Below are positions 18,008 to 26,456 of a stretch of DNA of 64,000 nt, piece after piece (within the stretch, counting starts at the first letter, position 1; each line of letters begins with the position of its first letter). The notes under the pieces are model-generated. The model saw only the letters and a program-made list of their open reading frames with translations. It was not told where the DNA came from and searched no databases. This stretch comes from JAJDFU01 sp964641965 (GTDB lineage Bacteria > Bacteroidota > Bacteroidia > Chitinophagales > Saprospiraceae): contig CAZXLD010000009.1 in assembly GCA_964641965.1 (NCBI GenBank), positions 1-64,000 of the forward strand, written 5' to 3'. Position numbers and translations under genes: made by a program.

Positions 18008-19468
18008 TTATTTATCTTCTTCAAATGCTTTCCATAATTCTTCCCGGTCATCGAAAGGCAATCGTTTGCCTTGTATTTCCTGGTACTTTTCGTGCCCTTT
18101 TCCTGCTACTAAAATTATATCCCCGGCTCTACCCCATCGAACGGCTGTTCGGATGGCTTGCCTTCGATCCGCATTAACCAGTACATGAGCTTTTCGATCG
18201 CCGGGGACGCCCGCTTCCATGTCTCTCAAAATCTGAACCGGATCCTCGGTCCTCGGATTGTCGGAGGTCAATATGGTCAGATCAGCCCGAGCCGCAATAG
18301 CAGCCATTTTTGGCCGTTTCTCTGAATCGCGATCTCCTCCGCAGCCAACCACCACAGCTATTCTGGAATTGTTTTTCCTGGCTTTAAACAGGGTGCTCAT
18401 GATCTTGTCCAGCGCATCGGGTGTATGGGCATAATCAACAATGCCAAAGCGCCCGGCATTAGGATCGCGAACCACTTCAAACCGACCCTCAGCTCCTGTC
18501 AGACTACTCAATACACGAAGGACCTCTTCGCGCTTTTGCCCTAACAGCATACCTACCCCATAGGCACAAATCAGGTTGTAAGCATTAAACTCACCCACTA
18601 ATCGAAAATGCACCTCCTGATCATCCACCTCCAGTTTCAGGCCATCCAGGTTGTCTTCCAAGATGCGTGCCCTGAAAGTGGCCAGCTGTTTAAGACTGTA
18701 AAACTGTTTACTTGCCTTTGTATTCTGCACCATCACCTGACCGTTTCGATCATCTGCATTTACAAGTGCGAAAGCATGTGTATCCAACTCGTCAAAGAAC
18801 TTTTTCTTGGCTTCCAGGTACGCCCTGAAAGATCCATGATAGTCGAGGTGATCGTGGGACAGATTCGTAAAAACCCCTCCCTGGAACTGAAGTCCTGCGA
18901 TCCGCTCCTGGACTACTGCATGCGAACTGACCTCCATAAAGGCGAATTCGCAGCCTGCTTCTTCCATTTCCGCCAATAAGGCATTCAAGGTCAAAGGATC
19001 AGGCGTTGTATGGGTAGCCACTTTTTGCCCGGTATTGATCCGATTCTCTACCGTTGAAATCAATCCCGTCTTAAATCCTAGCCCCTGAAACAACTGGTAG
19101 AGCAAGGTTACCGTAGTCGTTTTTCCATTGGTCCCTGTCACTCCAACCAGGCGAAGCCGTTCGGAAGGACGACCGTGCCAATTGGAGGCCATTAAACCCA
19201 GAGCTTTTGCAGTATTACCGGTTCGAACCCAGGTCATTTCCGGATTCAGTACTGCCGGAATTGGTTTTTCGGTAATGACCGCAATAGCACCTTTTTCTAC
19301 CGCCTTTTCAATAAACTGGTGACCATCGACCTGCGTCCCTTTAACTGCCACAAAAACCATCCCGGATTCTATTTCCCGGGAATCGAAAGACAGCCCTTTA
19401 CAGCTGACTTCCGTGGAGCCCCTGACTTCTAAAAGAGGCACTTCGCTGAGCAGGTCGATGAGTCGCAT
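18008..19468 (-). CDS. murE: UDP-MurNAc-L-Ala-D-Glu--meso-DAP ligase MurE
   Basis: Adds the third residue of the stem peptide. The ATP loop GVTGTNGKTTTVT and the LSHDHLDYHGS motif identify a Mur ligase. The DNPRTEDP segment contains the DNPR motif that selects meso-diaminopimelate rather than lysine, so a DAP-type wall is inferred. The 486-residue length is normal. It lies 56 nt after ftsI; that gap contains a GGGCC/GGCCC mini-hairpin at 19495-19508. Confidence 0.95.
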   Translation of the reverse strand: MRLIDLLSEVPLLEVRGSTEVSCKGLSFDSREIESGMVFVAVKGTQVDGHQFIEKAVEKGAIAVITEKPIPAVLNPEMTWVRTGNTAKALGLMASNWHGRPSERLRLVGVTGTNGKTTTVTLLYQLFQGLGFKTGLISTVENRINTGQKVATHTTPDPLTLNALLAEMEEAGCEFAFMEVSSHAVVQERIAGLQFQGGVFTNLSHDHLDYHGSFRAYLEAKKKFFDELDTHAFALVNADDRNGQVMVQNTKASKQFYSLKQLATFRARILEDNLDGLKLEVDDQEVHFRLVGEFNAYNLICAYGVGMLLGQKREEVLRVLSSLTGAEGRFEVVRDPNAGRFGIVDYAHTPDALDKIMSTLFKARKNNSRIAVVVGCGGDRDSEKRPKMAAIAARADLTILTSDNPRTEDPVQILRDMEAGVPGDRKAHVLVNADRRQAIRTAVRWGRAGDIILVAGKGHEKYQEIQGKRLPFDDREELWKAFEEDK

Positions 19469-19524
19469 ACCAGTTTTAATAGTGTTTCATAGTGGGCCCT
19501 TTGGCCCGCATTATATCGACGGCA

Positions 19525-21675
19525 TTAGCCTAATCGAATCCAAATTGTTTGCCCCTGTACTTTGGTACCGGGAATAATTGATTGCCTAACCACTCTTCCA
19601 TACCCGGTCGCTTTTACTTGCAACCCCAGATTTTCGAGTACATAGAGTGCATCCCGAAGCCCCAGCCCAATGACATTTGGCACTCGTTTGTCTGGAATTA
19701 CTTTGGATATGAAATTCAGCGTATCCGCTTTGGGGATTAGCACTCCAATATCCGAACTGGGCATACCCTGGTATTCCAGACCGAGTTGATCCATCAGGGT
19801 TTTCATATCTTCTACATGACCGGCGTCATAAGCCGGAAGTTCTTTCTTTGCAAAAACAGGTTTCGGTTGGTTGTTAAAAGACGGGTGCAGATCAAGTGTT
19901 CGGGTGTATACCTGATCTGCAATTTCCCGAAATACCGGTCCGGCCACATCCGATCCGTAAATCCCGTTCTTCTCTGGGTCATTAATTACGATGATGCACG
20001 AGTATTTTGGGTTCTCAGCTGGGAAATACCCGGCAAAGGAAGCTTGATACCCCCCTACTCTACGGCTTACCGATGTTCTTCGATAGTTGATCTGAGCGGT
20101 ACCTGTTTTACCTGCAAAATCGTATCGATCCGATTGCAACTTGTAAGCGGTGCCTCGTTTGACTACTCCCTCAAGCAGTTCTCTGGCCCTAGCAACCGTT
20201 TTTTCGGATGCAATCTGTTTTTTTACAATAGTGGGTTTGAATCGTTCGCGGACAACTCCGTCCTGCGTAACCTCTTTAACCAGATACGGCTTCATGAGGC
20301 GCCCGTCATTAGCTACTGCATTGAAAAGGGAAAGAAGCTGCAAGGGTGTAATCTTCAATTCATAACCAATGGACATCCAGGGCAAAGTGGTTCCGCTCCA
20401 ATTATCCTCCTCGCTATAGGCTTCCTTGATATAAGGGTTCGCTTCCCCTTCAATCTCGATACCGGTTGGCAGATGCAATCCGAATTGTTTAAGCCGATCA
20501 ATAAACCGGAATGGACCACCTTCCTTTCCTTTGGATTCTACATTGTAAAAGGAGTCAACCAGTTTGGCCATGGCCACGTTGGAAGAAATTTCGAAAGCCT
20601 GTCGAATACTGATGGAATCCAGTTTGCGACTAAGGAGGGAAGCATCGGTCATGGTTTCCTCATAGAACTGGGTTTCCCCACGTTCAATATCAATAGAGTC
20701 TTCCAGTTTAATAAATCCGTCCTCGAGCAAGGCCATTATGGAAGCCAACTTCCAGGTTGACCCTGGTTCAATGGAGGTACCGATAGCGTGATTGTAGGTT
20801 TCCCAGTATCCGTTGTCGGTTTTACCCAGATTAGCTATTGATCGTATAGCTCCGGTTTCCACCTCCATAAGGATAGCGGTCCCCCACTTTGCTTCGTGGA
20901 ATTCCATGGCCCGCATGAGGGCCTTTTCAGTAATATCCTGTAGATTAATATCGATAGTGGTTGCAATATTGCTCCCACTTCGGGGCTGTATGCTGGAAAG
21001 GTCTTCCAAGGGAACCCAAATTCCCTTTGCGCGATCCACCAGAATCATGGGTTGCTTTCCTTCCTCTCCACCCAAAGTCTCATTGAAATAGCCTTCCAGG
21101 CCAACCGGTTTGGCCCCTTCCCGGATGTAACCTATGGTACGCTGAGCCAGCAATCCAAACGGACGTTTCCTTATACTTCGCTTCTGAGCGATAAACCCAC
21201 CCCGCATTTGCCCTTCTCGAAACAAGGGAAATTGCTCAATAAACCGTTTTTCCGCATAGGATACTTTCCGCTTAATGCTTATAAACCGGGCTCCCTCCTC
21301 TCGCTTTTGAAGAAGAAATTCCCGATAGCCCCCCGGTGTGTAACTGGGATCGACATAGGTAGCCAGACACCAGGCCAGGGAGTCGAGATTTTCCATGAAC
21401 ATCTCATCGGACATGCCCGTTGAGTTGGGATCCATAAAGAGATCAAAATAGGGAATAGAGGTAGCGAGTAATTCATCCTCATCGGAGAGGATATTTCCCC
21501 GTTCGGCCTCAATAGGTCGGTATTGTATATAGAGCTTTCGTCCTTCATCGCGCCACCGTTCGCCTTCAAACAGGCTGATCCGAATCGTTTGATATACCAA
21601 TAGGACCGCAACTGGAAGGATCAATCCCAGAAAGATGAAATAAACTCGATACAGTACCTCGTTCTTAATGTCCAT
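19525..21675 (-). CDS. ftsI: Division transpeptidase FtsI (class B PBP) with PASTA domain
   Basis: Septal class B penicillin-binding protein that crosslinks peptidoglycan in partnership with FtsW. One N-terminal membrane anchor (about 10-30) precedes the dimerisation domain. The transpeptidase motifs are STWK at 306-309 (active-site Ser306), SSN shortly after, and KTGT at 523-526. The last 60 residues (PNVIGLGLRDALYVLENLGLQV...) form a PASTA domain, absent from E. coli FtsI. At 716 residues it fits the larger PASTA-bearing form. It starts 9 nt after the ftsL-like gene. Confidence 0.95.
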   Translation of the reverse strand: MDIKNEVLYRVYFIFLGLILPVAVLLVYQTIRISLFEGERWRDEGRKLYIQYRPIEAERGNILSDEDELLATSIPYFDLFMDPNSTGMSDEMFMENLDSLAWCLATYVDPSYTPGGYREFLLQKREEGARFISIKRKVSYAEKRFIEQFPLFREGQMRGGFIAQKRSIRKRPFGLLAQRTIGYIREGAKPVGLEGYFNETLGGEEGKQPMILVDRAKGIWVPLEDLSSIQPRSGSNIATTIDINLQDITEKALMRAMEFHEAKWGTAILMEVETGAIRSIANLGKTDNGYWETYNHAIGTSIEPGSTWKLASIMALLEDGFIKLEDSIDIERGETQFYEETMTDASLLSRKLDSISIRQAFEISSNVAMAKLVDSFYNVESKGKEGGPFRFIDRLKQFGLHLPTGIEIEGEANPYIKEAYSEEDNWSGTTLPWMSIGYELKITPLQLLSLFNAVANDGRLMKPYLVKEVTQDGVVRERFKPTIVKKQIASEKTVARARELLEGVVKRGTAYKLQSDRYDFAGKTGTAQINYRRTSVSRRVGGYQASFAGYFPAENPKYSCIIVINDPEKNGIYGSDVAGPVFREIADQVYTRTLDLHPSFNNQPKPVFAKKELPAYDAGHVEDMKTLMDQLGLEYQGMPSSDIGVLIPKADTLNFISKVIPDKRVPNVIGLGLRDALYVLENLGLQVKATGYGRVVRQSIIPGTKVQGQTIWIRLG

Positions 21676-21684
21676 TACAACGAC

Positions 21685-22002
21685 TTATTCTTCGATCCGT
21701 ATTATTTTTGGTTGCTCTTCTACCGGGGCCAGCCCCTGCTCTTTCACTTTTTCCGTTAATTCTGACTGCTTACTATTGTACATGTTCTCGGCTTGCAAGG
21801 ACATGTAGTACCATCTGAGTTCCCGCAGCTCTTTCTGCAGCACCTGGATTTCTCGCACGTTCCGCTCTGCTTGGTGCACATTAGCGATATAGACTACGGC
21901 TAAGAAGCCCAGAAACAATACAAAAACCACATTTCCTACGATCAGATCGGAAGTCAGGTAGCTCAGGCTGGTAAATTGTTGTATCCCCTTTTTCTTGGCC
22001 AT
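21685..22002 (-). CDS. FtsL-like divisome protein
   Basis: A 105-residue bitopic protein: a short basic N-terminus, one membrane segment (about 22-40, IVGNVVFVLFLGFLAVVYIA) and a periplasmic helix predicted to form a coiled coil (about 46-85). This topology and its position between rsmH and ftsI match FtsL, which with FtsB and FtsQ activates FtsWI. FtsL proteins diverge so fast that the name rests on topology and gene order. It is 6 nt downstream of rsmH. Confidence 0.8.
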   Translation of the reverse strand: MAKKKGIQQFTSLSYLTSDLIVGNVVFVLFLGFLAVVYIANVHQAERNVREIQVLQKELRELRWYYMSLQAENMYNSKQSELTEKVKEQGLAPVEEQPKIIRIEE

Positions 22003-22008
22003 GGCGTA

Positions 22009-22929
22009 TCAAGGCGTAAAAGCTGTTTTAATTTTTTCTGCGACTCTCAGCTTAGCGCTACGAGCGCGCGGATTATGTTCAATTTCCTCTTGGGAAGGTT
22101 CCAATGGCTTTCGATGGAGTAACTTGAACGGACGATAGATATTGCCGTAAAAATCACTAACTACTTTCCCATCCGGATTTCCTGTTTTCAATATGTTTTT
22201 TACGAGTCGGTCCTCAATGGAGTGGTACGTCAAAACCACTAATCGACCACCTTCTCGCAGGGCTTCATGTGCCTGTTGTAAAAAAGCGGCCAGAGCATTC
22301 CATTCGTCGTTCACTTCCATGCGCAACGCCTGAAAAACCTGGGCCAGGTATCGGTTTCGATGCCCCCTGATATGCGGCTCCACAATAGACAGGAAATCGC
22401 TAATCGTTTCAATGGGCCTTTGCACTCGGGATTTGACGACTTGACCTGCCAGCGTTCTGGCATTTCGGACCTCGCCATATTTTCCGAATACTTGCTGTAG
22501 ATCATCCCGGCTGTAGGTCTGCAGTATATGGGCAGCTGTTAGTCCCTCCTTCTGATTCATCCGCATGTCAAGCGCAGCATCAAACCGAAAGGAGAACCCT
22601 CGCTCCGCTACATCCAATTGATGGGAGGATACACCCAGATCTGCGAGAATGCCATCGACTTGTTCAATCTTGTACAGCCGCAAGTACCTGTGGAGCAATC
22701 GAAAATTTTGAGGTACAAATTGCATCCTACTGTCCGGGTTTAGATTCTGTTGTGCATCAGCATCCTGATCAAAAGCAATCAAGCGCCCGGAAACATCTAG
22801 CTCTGCCAAAATCTGCTTGGAATGCCCCCCACCTCCAAAAGTGGCATCTACGTACGTTCCGGTCGGCTCGATGGCCAACCCTTCAATGGCTTCTTTGACC
22901 ATCACCGGTTCGTGGTACCCCTTACTCAA
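22009..22929 (-). CDS. rsmH: 16S rRNA m4C1402 methyltransferase RsmH
   Basis: SAM-dependent methyltransferase that modifies N4 of C1402 in 16S rRNA (older name MraW). The SAM loop DATFGGGGHSKQIL lies near 28-41, ADLGVSSHQLD is diagnostic, and VLTYHSIEDRLVKN is the late conserved motif. The 306-residue length is typical. Its start overlaps the mraZ stop by 4 nt (ATGA type), implying coupled translation. Confidence 0.96.
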   Translation of the reverse strand: MSKGYHEPVMVKEAIEGLAIEPTGTYVDATFGGGGHSKQILAELDVSGRLIAFDQDADAQQNLNPDSRMQFVPQNFRLLHRYLRLYKIEQVDGILADLGVSSHQLDVAERGFSFRFDAALDMRMNQKEGLTAAHILQTYSRDDLQQVFGKYGEVRNARTLAGQVVKSRVQRPIETISDFLSIVEPHIRGHRNRYLAQVFQALRMEVNDEWNALAAFLQQAHEALREGGRLVVLTYHSIEDRLVKNILKTGNPDGKVVSDFYGNIYRPFKLLHRKPLEPSQEEIEHNPRARSAKLRVAEKIKTAFTP

Positions 22930-23393
22930 GCTTCAGCTTTTTGGTTGAGCTTGCCCAGCACATCTTCTGCCAGGGCAGAAAAATCAGTAGGTTCGTCTTC
23001 CAACAACTGATCGTATTGATCCTTCGCCCAAATTTCAATCCGGTCATTGTAAGCCGATAAGATCACTTCCTTATCTACATTGGCCCATTCTAGCAAACGT
23101 TTGTTAATCAATATTCTATCCGCACTGTCCATTTCCACATCATGTGCACCTCGATAGAAATACCGAACGAACTGCCGGTTCTGGGCTACGTACTGGTTTA
23201 GCTGATTAACCTCGCCGCTGATCCGTTCCCAAACTTCTTTGGGATAAAGCATTAGACAGTTTTCAAAGCCTCTGTTGATCACAAAAGAGAGAAGCTCTTC
23301 TCCCTCTCGCATTTGGGCAACGAGTGCAGAAGGGAGGCGCATTCGCCCTTTCCCGTCCATCTTGCATTCGTATTCGCCCAGCAGCTGCTTCAT
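22926..23393 (-). CDS. mraZ: Transcriptional regulator MraZ
   Basis: AbrB-fold DNA-binding protein that represses its own dcw operon in studied species by binding short repeats spaced 10 bp apart. I use the ATG at 23393, since MKQLLGEYECKMDGKGRMRLPSALV is the family's normal beginning; a longer frame to 23441 would read through the operator. The 155 residues hold the two MraZ half-domains, each with the DxKGR-type motif (MDGKGRMRLP, and SADRILINKRLLE). It is the first gene of the cluster. Confidence 0.94.
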   Translation of the reverse strand: MKQLLGEYECKMDGKGRMRLPSALVAQMREGEELLSFVINRGFENCLMLYPKEVWERISGEVNQLNQYVAQNRQFVRYFYRGAHDVEMDSADRILINKRLLEWANVDKEVILSAYNDRIEIWAKDQYDQLLEDEPTDFSALAEDVLGKLNQKAEA

Positions 23394-23419
23394 GTATATA
23401 CCTATCCTGGATATGTTTT

Positions 23420-23427
23420 CAAAAATA
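23420..23427 (-). promoter_or_regulatory. Candidate -7 element of the dcw promoter
   Basis: Minus strand reads TATTTTTG, an exact TAnnTTTG box, 26 nt before the mraZ ATG. The -33 region would fall in the MraZ-box repeats at 23439-23461, so bound MraZ would block it. No clear TTG -33 element is present. Confidence 0.45.
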
Positions 23428-23438
23428 GGCGGTTTTGA

Positions 23439-23463
23439 CACATTTCTCCACTTTTTCCCACTC
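23439..23463 (-). promoter_or_regulatory. MraZ-box operator, proximal set
   Basis: Minus strand reads GTGGG-AAAAA-GTGGA-GAAAT-GTG: three GTG cores exactly 10 bp apart (plus-strand CAC at 23459-23461, 23449-23451, 23439-23441). This matches the 10-bp-phased TGGGN/AAAGTGG-type repeats bound by MraZ in E. coli and Mycoplasma. It lies 46-68 bp upstream of mraZ. Confidence 0.75.
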
Positions 23464-23615
23464 TAATTTCAAAATCTACCCATATTTTCTTTATCCATAA
23501 GCGGCAGACTATAAAACATCATCAATACGATAACATTTTACTTCAAAAAATCACCTTATTGGTGTTAAAAAGAAGAAGAGAGCGTAAAAAAGGGGTGGCG
23601 AAAAGGGGTGAGTCT

Positions 23616-23634
23616 TACCACTTTTTACCACTAA
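23616..23634 (-). promoter_or_regulatory. MraZ-box-like operator, distal set
   Basis: Minus strand reads AGTGGTAAAAAGTGGTAAG: two AGTGGT cores 10 bp apart, sharing the AGTGG-n-AAAAAGTGG framework with the proximal set 157 bp away. Confidence 0.55.
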
Positions 23635-23670
23635 AAGCCTGAATCCAACGAAAAAAGGATAATGTTCAAC

Positions 23671-24417
23671 CTATCCGGTTACTGCTGCATAGGGATGAAA
23701 AAATCCACGCCAGCGCATTTGGATGACCCCAAGAGCAGCTTCTCGAATGATATTTTTAGACATTTTTGACTCACCAATTACCCGGTCGGTAAAAGTGATC
23801 GGCACTTCGCGAAGAACGAATCCCAATTGCCAGGCGGCAAACTTCATTTCAATTTGGAAAGCGTATCCAATAAATCGAATCCGATTAAGATCAATAGCAG
23901 CAAGTACGGAGCGACGATAACAAATAAAGCCTGCAGTAGGATCGGCAACGGGCATCCAGGTGATAAAACGAACGTACAGGGAAGCCCCGTAAGAAAGGAT
24001 AATCCGATCCACCGGCCAGTTTACCAACTTTCCACCTTTGACATACCTGGATCCGATAGCAACATCTGCTCCTTCCTCAATACATTTGGCCCGAAGACGA
24101 GCAAGGTCGGTTGGACTATGAGAAAAATCGGCGTCCATCTCGAAAAAGAATTCATAATGGCGCGCCAGCCCCCATTTAAAGCCCGCAATATAAGCGGTAC
24201 CCAAGCCTAGCTTACCTTTTCTTTCCAACAAAAACAGTCGATTGGAATTGGATTCGATTAAATCTCGAACCAAACCAGCAGTGCCGTCCGGAGATCCATC
24301 ATCTACCACCAGAATATGGAAAGGAACTTCCTGTTTGAAAACAGCTTCAATGATCGAAACAATGTTTTCCCTTTCATTATAAGTCGGAATGATAACCAGA
24401 CTGTCCGCTTCCCTCAC
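23671..24417 (-). CDS. Polyprenol-phosphate mannosyl/glycosyl transferase (GT2)
   Basis: GT2-family enzyme resembling dolichyl/polyprenyl-phosphate mannose synthases, which move a sugar from a nucleotide donor to a lipid carrier phosphate at the membrane. Visible features: IIPTYNERENI at the N-terminus, VVDDGSPDGTA (nucleotide-binding Asp), FEMDADFSHSP (metal-binding DAD) and the acceptor-side RYVKGGKLVNW. It is the soluble single-domain form (248 residues). It ends 278 nt before mraZ on the same strand; it probably forms a separate transcript, since the MraZ operator lies between. The sugar and carrier are not determined. Confidence 0.85.
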   Translation of the reverse strand: MREADSLVIIPTYNERENIVSIIEAVFKQEVPFHILVVDDGSPDGTAGLVRDLIESNSNRLFLLERKGKLGLGTAYIAGFKWGLARHYEFFFEMDADFSHSPTDLARLRAKCIEEGADVAIGSRYVKGGKLVNWPVDRIILSYGASLYVRFITWMPVADPTAGFICYRRSVLAAIDLNRIRFIGYAFQIEMKFAAWQLGFVLREVPITFTDRVIGESKMSKNIIREAALGVIQMRWRGFFHPYAAVTG

Positions 24418-24580
24418 AATAAAATTTCATTTTCAGAAAGAGCCTTAAAGATAGATTTATTTTCTAGTGTCCAAATGCTTTCCCTTCCCCCTTGCGACCA
24501 ATTGCCGGAATTTTTATCCTTAGCTCTGCTTTGTTCGTCATCCGACAGCTATCCCTATGGGGTAGACCTATCTTTAACCA

Positions 24581-25384
24581 ATGAACCCGTCCTTCACTTT
24601 ATTGCTTTGCCTTTGTTCCATGGGTTGTTTTGCTCAAGGACCAATCACTGGATTTATGCCTGGTGGAGGGAACCTGGATGTTGCGGTTACGTATGGTTAT
24701 GATCATTATAATACGTATGTATTTGGCACAGAAGAACAGGCCCAGGATCTCACTACCCAATCGATTAATGCCTTTCTAGAATACGGCACTTCCGATCAGT
24801 TCAGCCTTGTTCTAACTATTCCCTACTTGTGGATCGACGACACCAACCGTGGGCTACAAGACGGGAGCTTTCATTTAAAATTCCGGAACTTATATCGCCA
24901 AAAAGAAAATGGGGACCTTAGTTTAATTACAGCCTTAGGCCTGACGTTCCCTTTTTCTAATTATCCCACCGATACCGAAACTCCGATCGGCATAAGAGCT
25001 ACTGTTTTCAATGCCCGCTTTAACTTGCAGAAGAGGTGGCAGAACGGCATATTTCTATTTATGCAAAGCGGGCTTGATTTCAGGCTTATTCCGGATGCGC
25101 TGGCTTCTATTCCCACCTTGCTTCGATTTGGATACGGAAACAGCCGGATCTACCTGGATGGTTGGATAGAAAATTTCTACACGTTCGAAGCAGGTGTTGA
25201 TGACCGTATTCAGGGAGGGAGCGGCTCAAGATGGTGGAGAGTGGGTGGAACCGTTTATGTGAGCTTAATTCCGGCATTGGGAATAGTATTCAATGCCGAT
25301 CATTTTCTGTCCGGAAATAACGTGGGCTTATCCAACAGACTGGGAAGCGGAATCGTATATAAATTCAGGCGGAAAAGTGGCTAA
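24581..25384 (+). CDS. Putative outer-membrane beta-barrel protein
   Basis: A 267-residue secreted protein with a signal peptide (about 1-19, cleavage near CFAQ|G). The mature part has alternating hydrophobic and polar residues with many Tyr, Phe and Trp, as in outer-membrane barrels, and segments such as FSLVLTIPYLWID and GLTFPFSNYPTDTETPIG that recall alpha-amylase/phenol-MetA-like channel proteins (PF13557 type). It ends in a short positively charged tail. The last 4 nt overlap the convergent gene at 25381. Function unknown; the barrel is inferred from composition. Confidence 0.6.
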   Translation: MNPSFTLLLCLCSMGCFAQGPITGFMPGGGNLDVAVTYGYDHYNTYVFGTEEQAQDLTTQSINAFLEYGTSDQFSLVLTIPYLWIDDTNRGLQDGSFHLKFRNLYRQKENGDLSLITALGLTFPFSNYPTDTETPIGIRATVFNARFNLQKRWQNGIFLFMQSGLDFRLIPDALASIPTLLRFGYGNSRIYLDGWIENFYTFEAGVDDRIQGGSGSRWWRVGGTVYVSLIPALGIVFNADHFLSGNNVGLSNRLGSGIVYKFRRKSG

Positions 25385-25722
25385 ACCAAATCTTTCTCAT
25401 TCCATTTTTTGACAGGCACTTTGAGTTCAAGCTCTTCTTCCTCTTCCACCTGGTTTTGCTTAACCTGATTATTTTGGTCTCTTAACTCCAACCCATTCCT
25501 ATTTTGCTCTTCATAAAATGCTGGAACATACGCTTTCAAATAGTGAAACAACAAACCAATTCCCCATCCAAGAATAGGCCAGTAAAACCATAAAATGTAA
25601 GGGGAGGATAAAATATTAATGGCTAGAAAAAAAACACTCATTACCAGAAAAACAGCGAAATGTCGCTGAAATTCTCTGCGTTCTTCCTCCACTGTTCGAT
25701 TTTGGTCGTTTCGTCTTTCCAT
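25381..25722 (-). CDS. 2TM-domain membrane protein
   Basis: A 113-residue protein with two adjacent hydrophobic helices (about 21-38 and 45-63) around an SPYILWFYWPILGWGIGLLFHYLKAY core, matching the 2TM family (PF13239) that is abundant in this phylum and often fused or adjacent to LytTR regulators or histidine kinases. Here no regulator is adjacent. The C-terminal third is acidic. It is 39 nt downstream of a second 2TM gene on the same strand and the two look like paralogues. Confidence 0.7.
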   Translation of the reverse strand: MERRNDQNRTVEEERREFQRHFAVFLVMSVFFLAINILSSPYILWFYWPILGWGIGLLFHYLKAYVPAFYEEQNRNGLELRDQNNQVKQNQVEEEEELELKVPVKKWNEKDLV

Positions 25723-25761
25723 CCAGTAATCCTTTTCTCTGAGTTGATCAGTCTTGCTCTA

Positions 25762-26031
25762 TTAGACCAGATCCGAATTTTTCCACTTGTCCTTTTCGGT
25801 TGTTCGTGGATCTTCCAAAGGTTCCGGTTTATTGGCCTGACAACTTTCACCGAACACCCCTAAATAGTGCGCTGCAAGGCCAATTCCCCAAAGTAGCATC
25901 CATGGCCGAACAGAAAATTGGGTTCCATTTTTAACGGAAAAAAAGATCAAAATTCCCATTACCAAAAGAAATGCCTTAAGGTGCCGATAGAACTTTTCTC
26001 TTTCTTTTTGGTCTGATTTCATCGCAAACAT
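25762..26031 (-). CDS. 2TM-domain membrane protein, paralogue
   Basis: An 89-residue 2TM protein: a charged N-terminus (DQKEREKFYRHLKAF), helix 1 about 20-34, helix 2 about 46-62 with MLLWGIGLAAHYLGVFG, then a polar tail ending WKNSDLV, similar to the WNEKDLV tail of its neighbour. The ATG at 26022 (MKSDQKERE) is an equally good start. The role is unknown; members of the family are thought to be small inner-membrane proteins. Confidence 0.68.
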   Translation of the reverse strand: MFAMKSDQKEREKFYRHLKAFLLVMGILIFFSVKNGTQFSVRPWMLLWGIGLAAHYLGVFGESCQANKPEPLEDPRTTEKDKWKNSDLV

Positions 26032-26091
26032 TTTCCTTAAAATAAGCTACCCTAGCGAAAATTGCCAGAAAATAAGACCGAAGGTTGATTT

Positions 26092-26451
26092 TTAGGACTG
26101 GGAGGGCTGTATAGCACGACGAGCCCAAACGCCGGTCCACCCACCTAGCGTGGTCAGTATTCCTCCAAGCAGCGCAGTAGCACCGAGCATACCCCATCTG
26201 CCAATTCCACCAAATAAGTTACCCATGCGCTCCGATAGCATTCCAGCATTTCCCAAGTCAAGAATCAAGGCATAAGTACCCCATATCAGAAACCCTGCTA
26301 AAAATGCCAGGCCGATTGCTGCAGCCGGTTTGACCTTGATGGCCAAGGCTAAAATTACGGATACCAACGTCAAACTCCACCAGGGTGAAAGCCACTGGGC
26401 AGCAATGCCAACTACCAAGAGTAACACGAAAAAAAGTAGCTTCTGATTCAT
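26092..26451 (-). CDS. Small integral membrane protein of unknown function
   Basis: I start at the ATG at 26451 (MNQKLLFFVLLLVVG), just after the stop of the upstream hydrolase gene at 26457; a longer frame to 26478 would overlap that gene. About 119 residues with four hydrophobic segments separated by short loops, Gly- and Ala-rich (GLAFLAGFLIWGTYA, GATALLGGILTTLGGW). It is probably co-transcribed with the penicillin-acylase-like gene. I do not recognise a named family with certainty. Confidence 0.65.
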   Translation of the reverse strand: MNQKLLFFVLLLVVGIAAQWLSPWWSLTLVSVILALAIKVKPAAAIGLAFLAGFLIWGTYALILDLGNAGMLSERMGNLFGGIGRWGMLGATALLGGILTTLGGWTGVWARRAIQPSQS

Positions 26452-26456
26452 AATAA

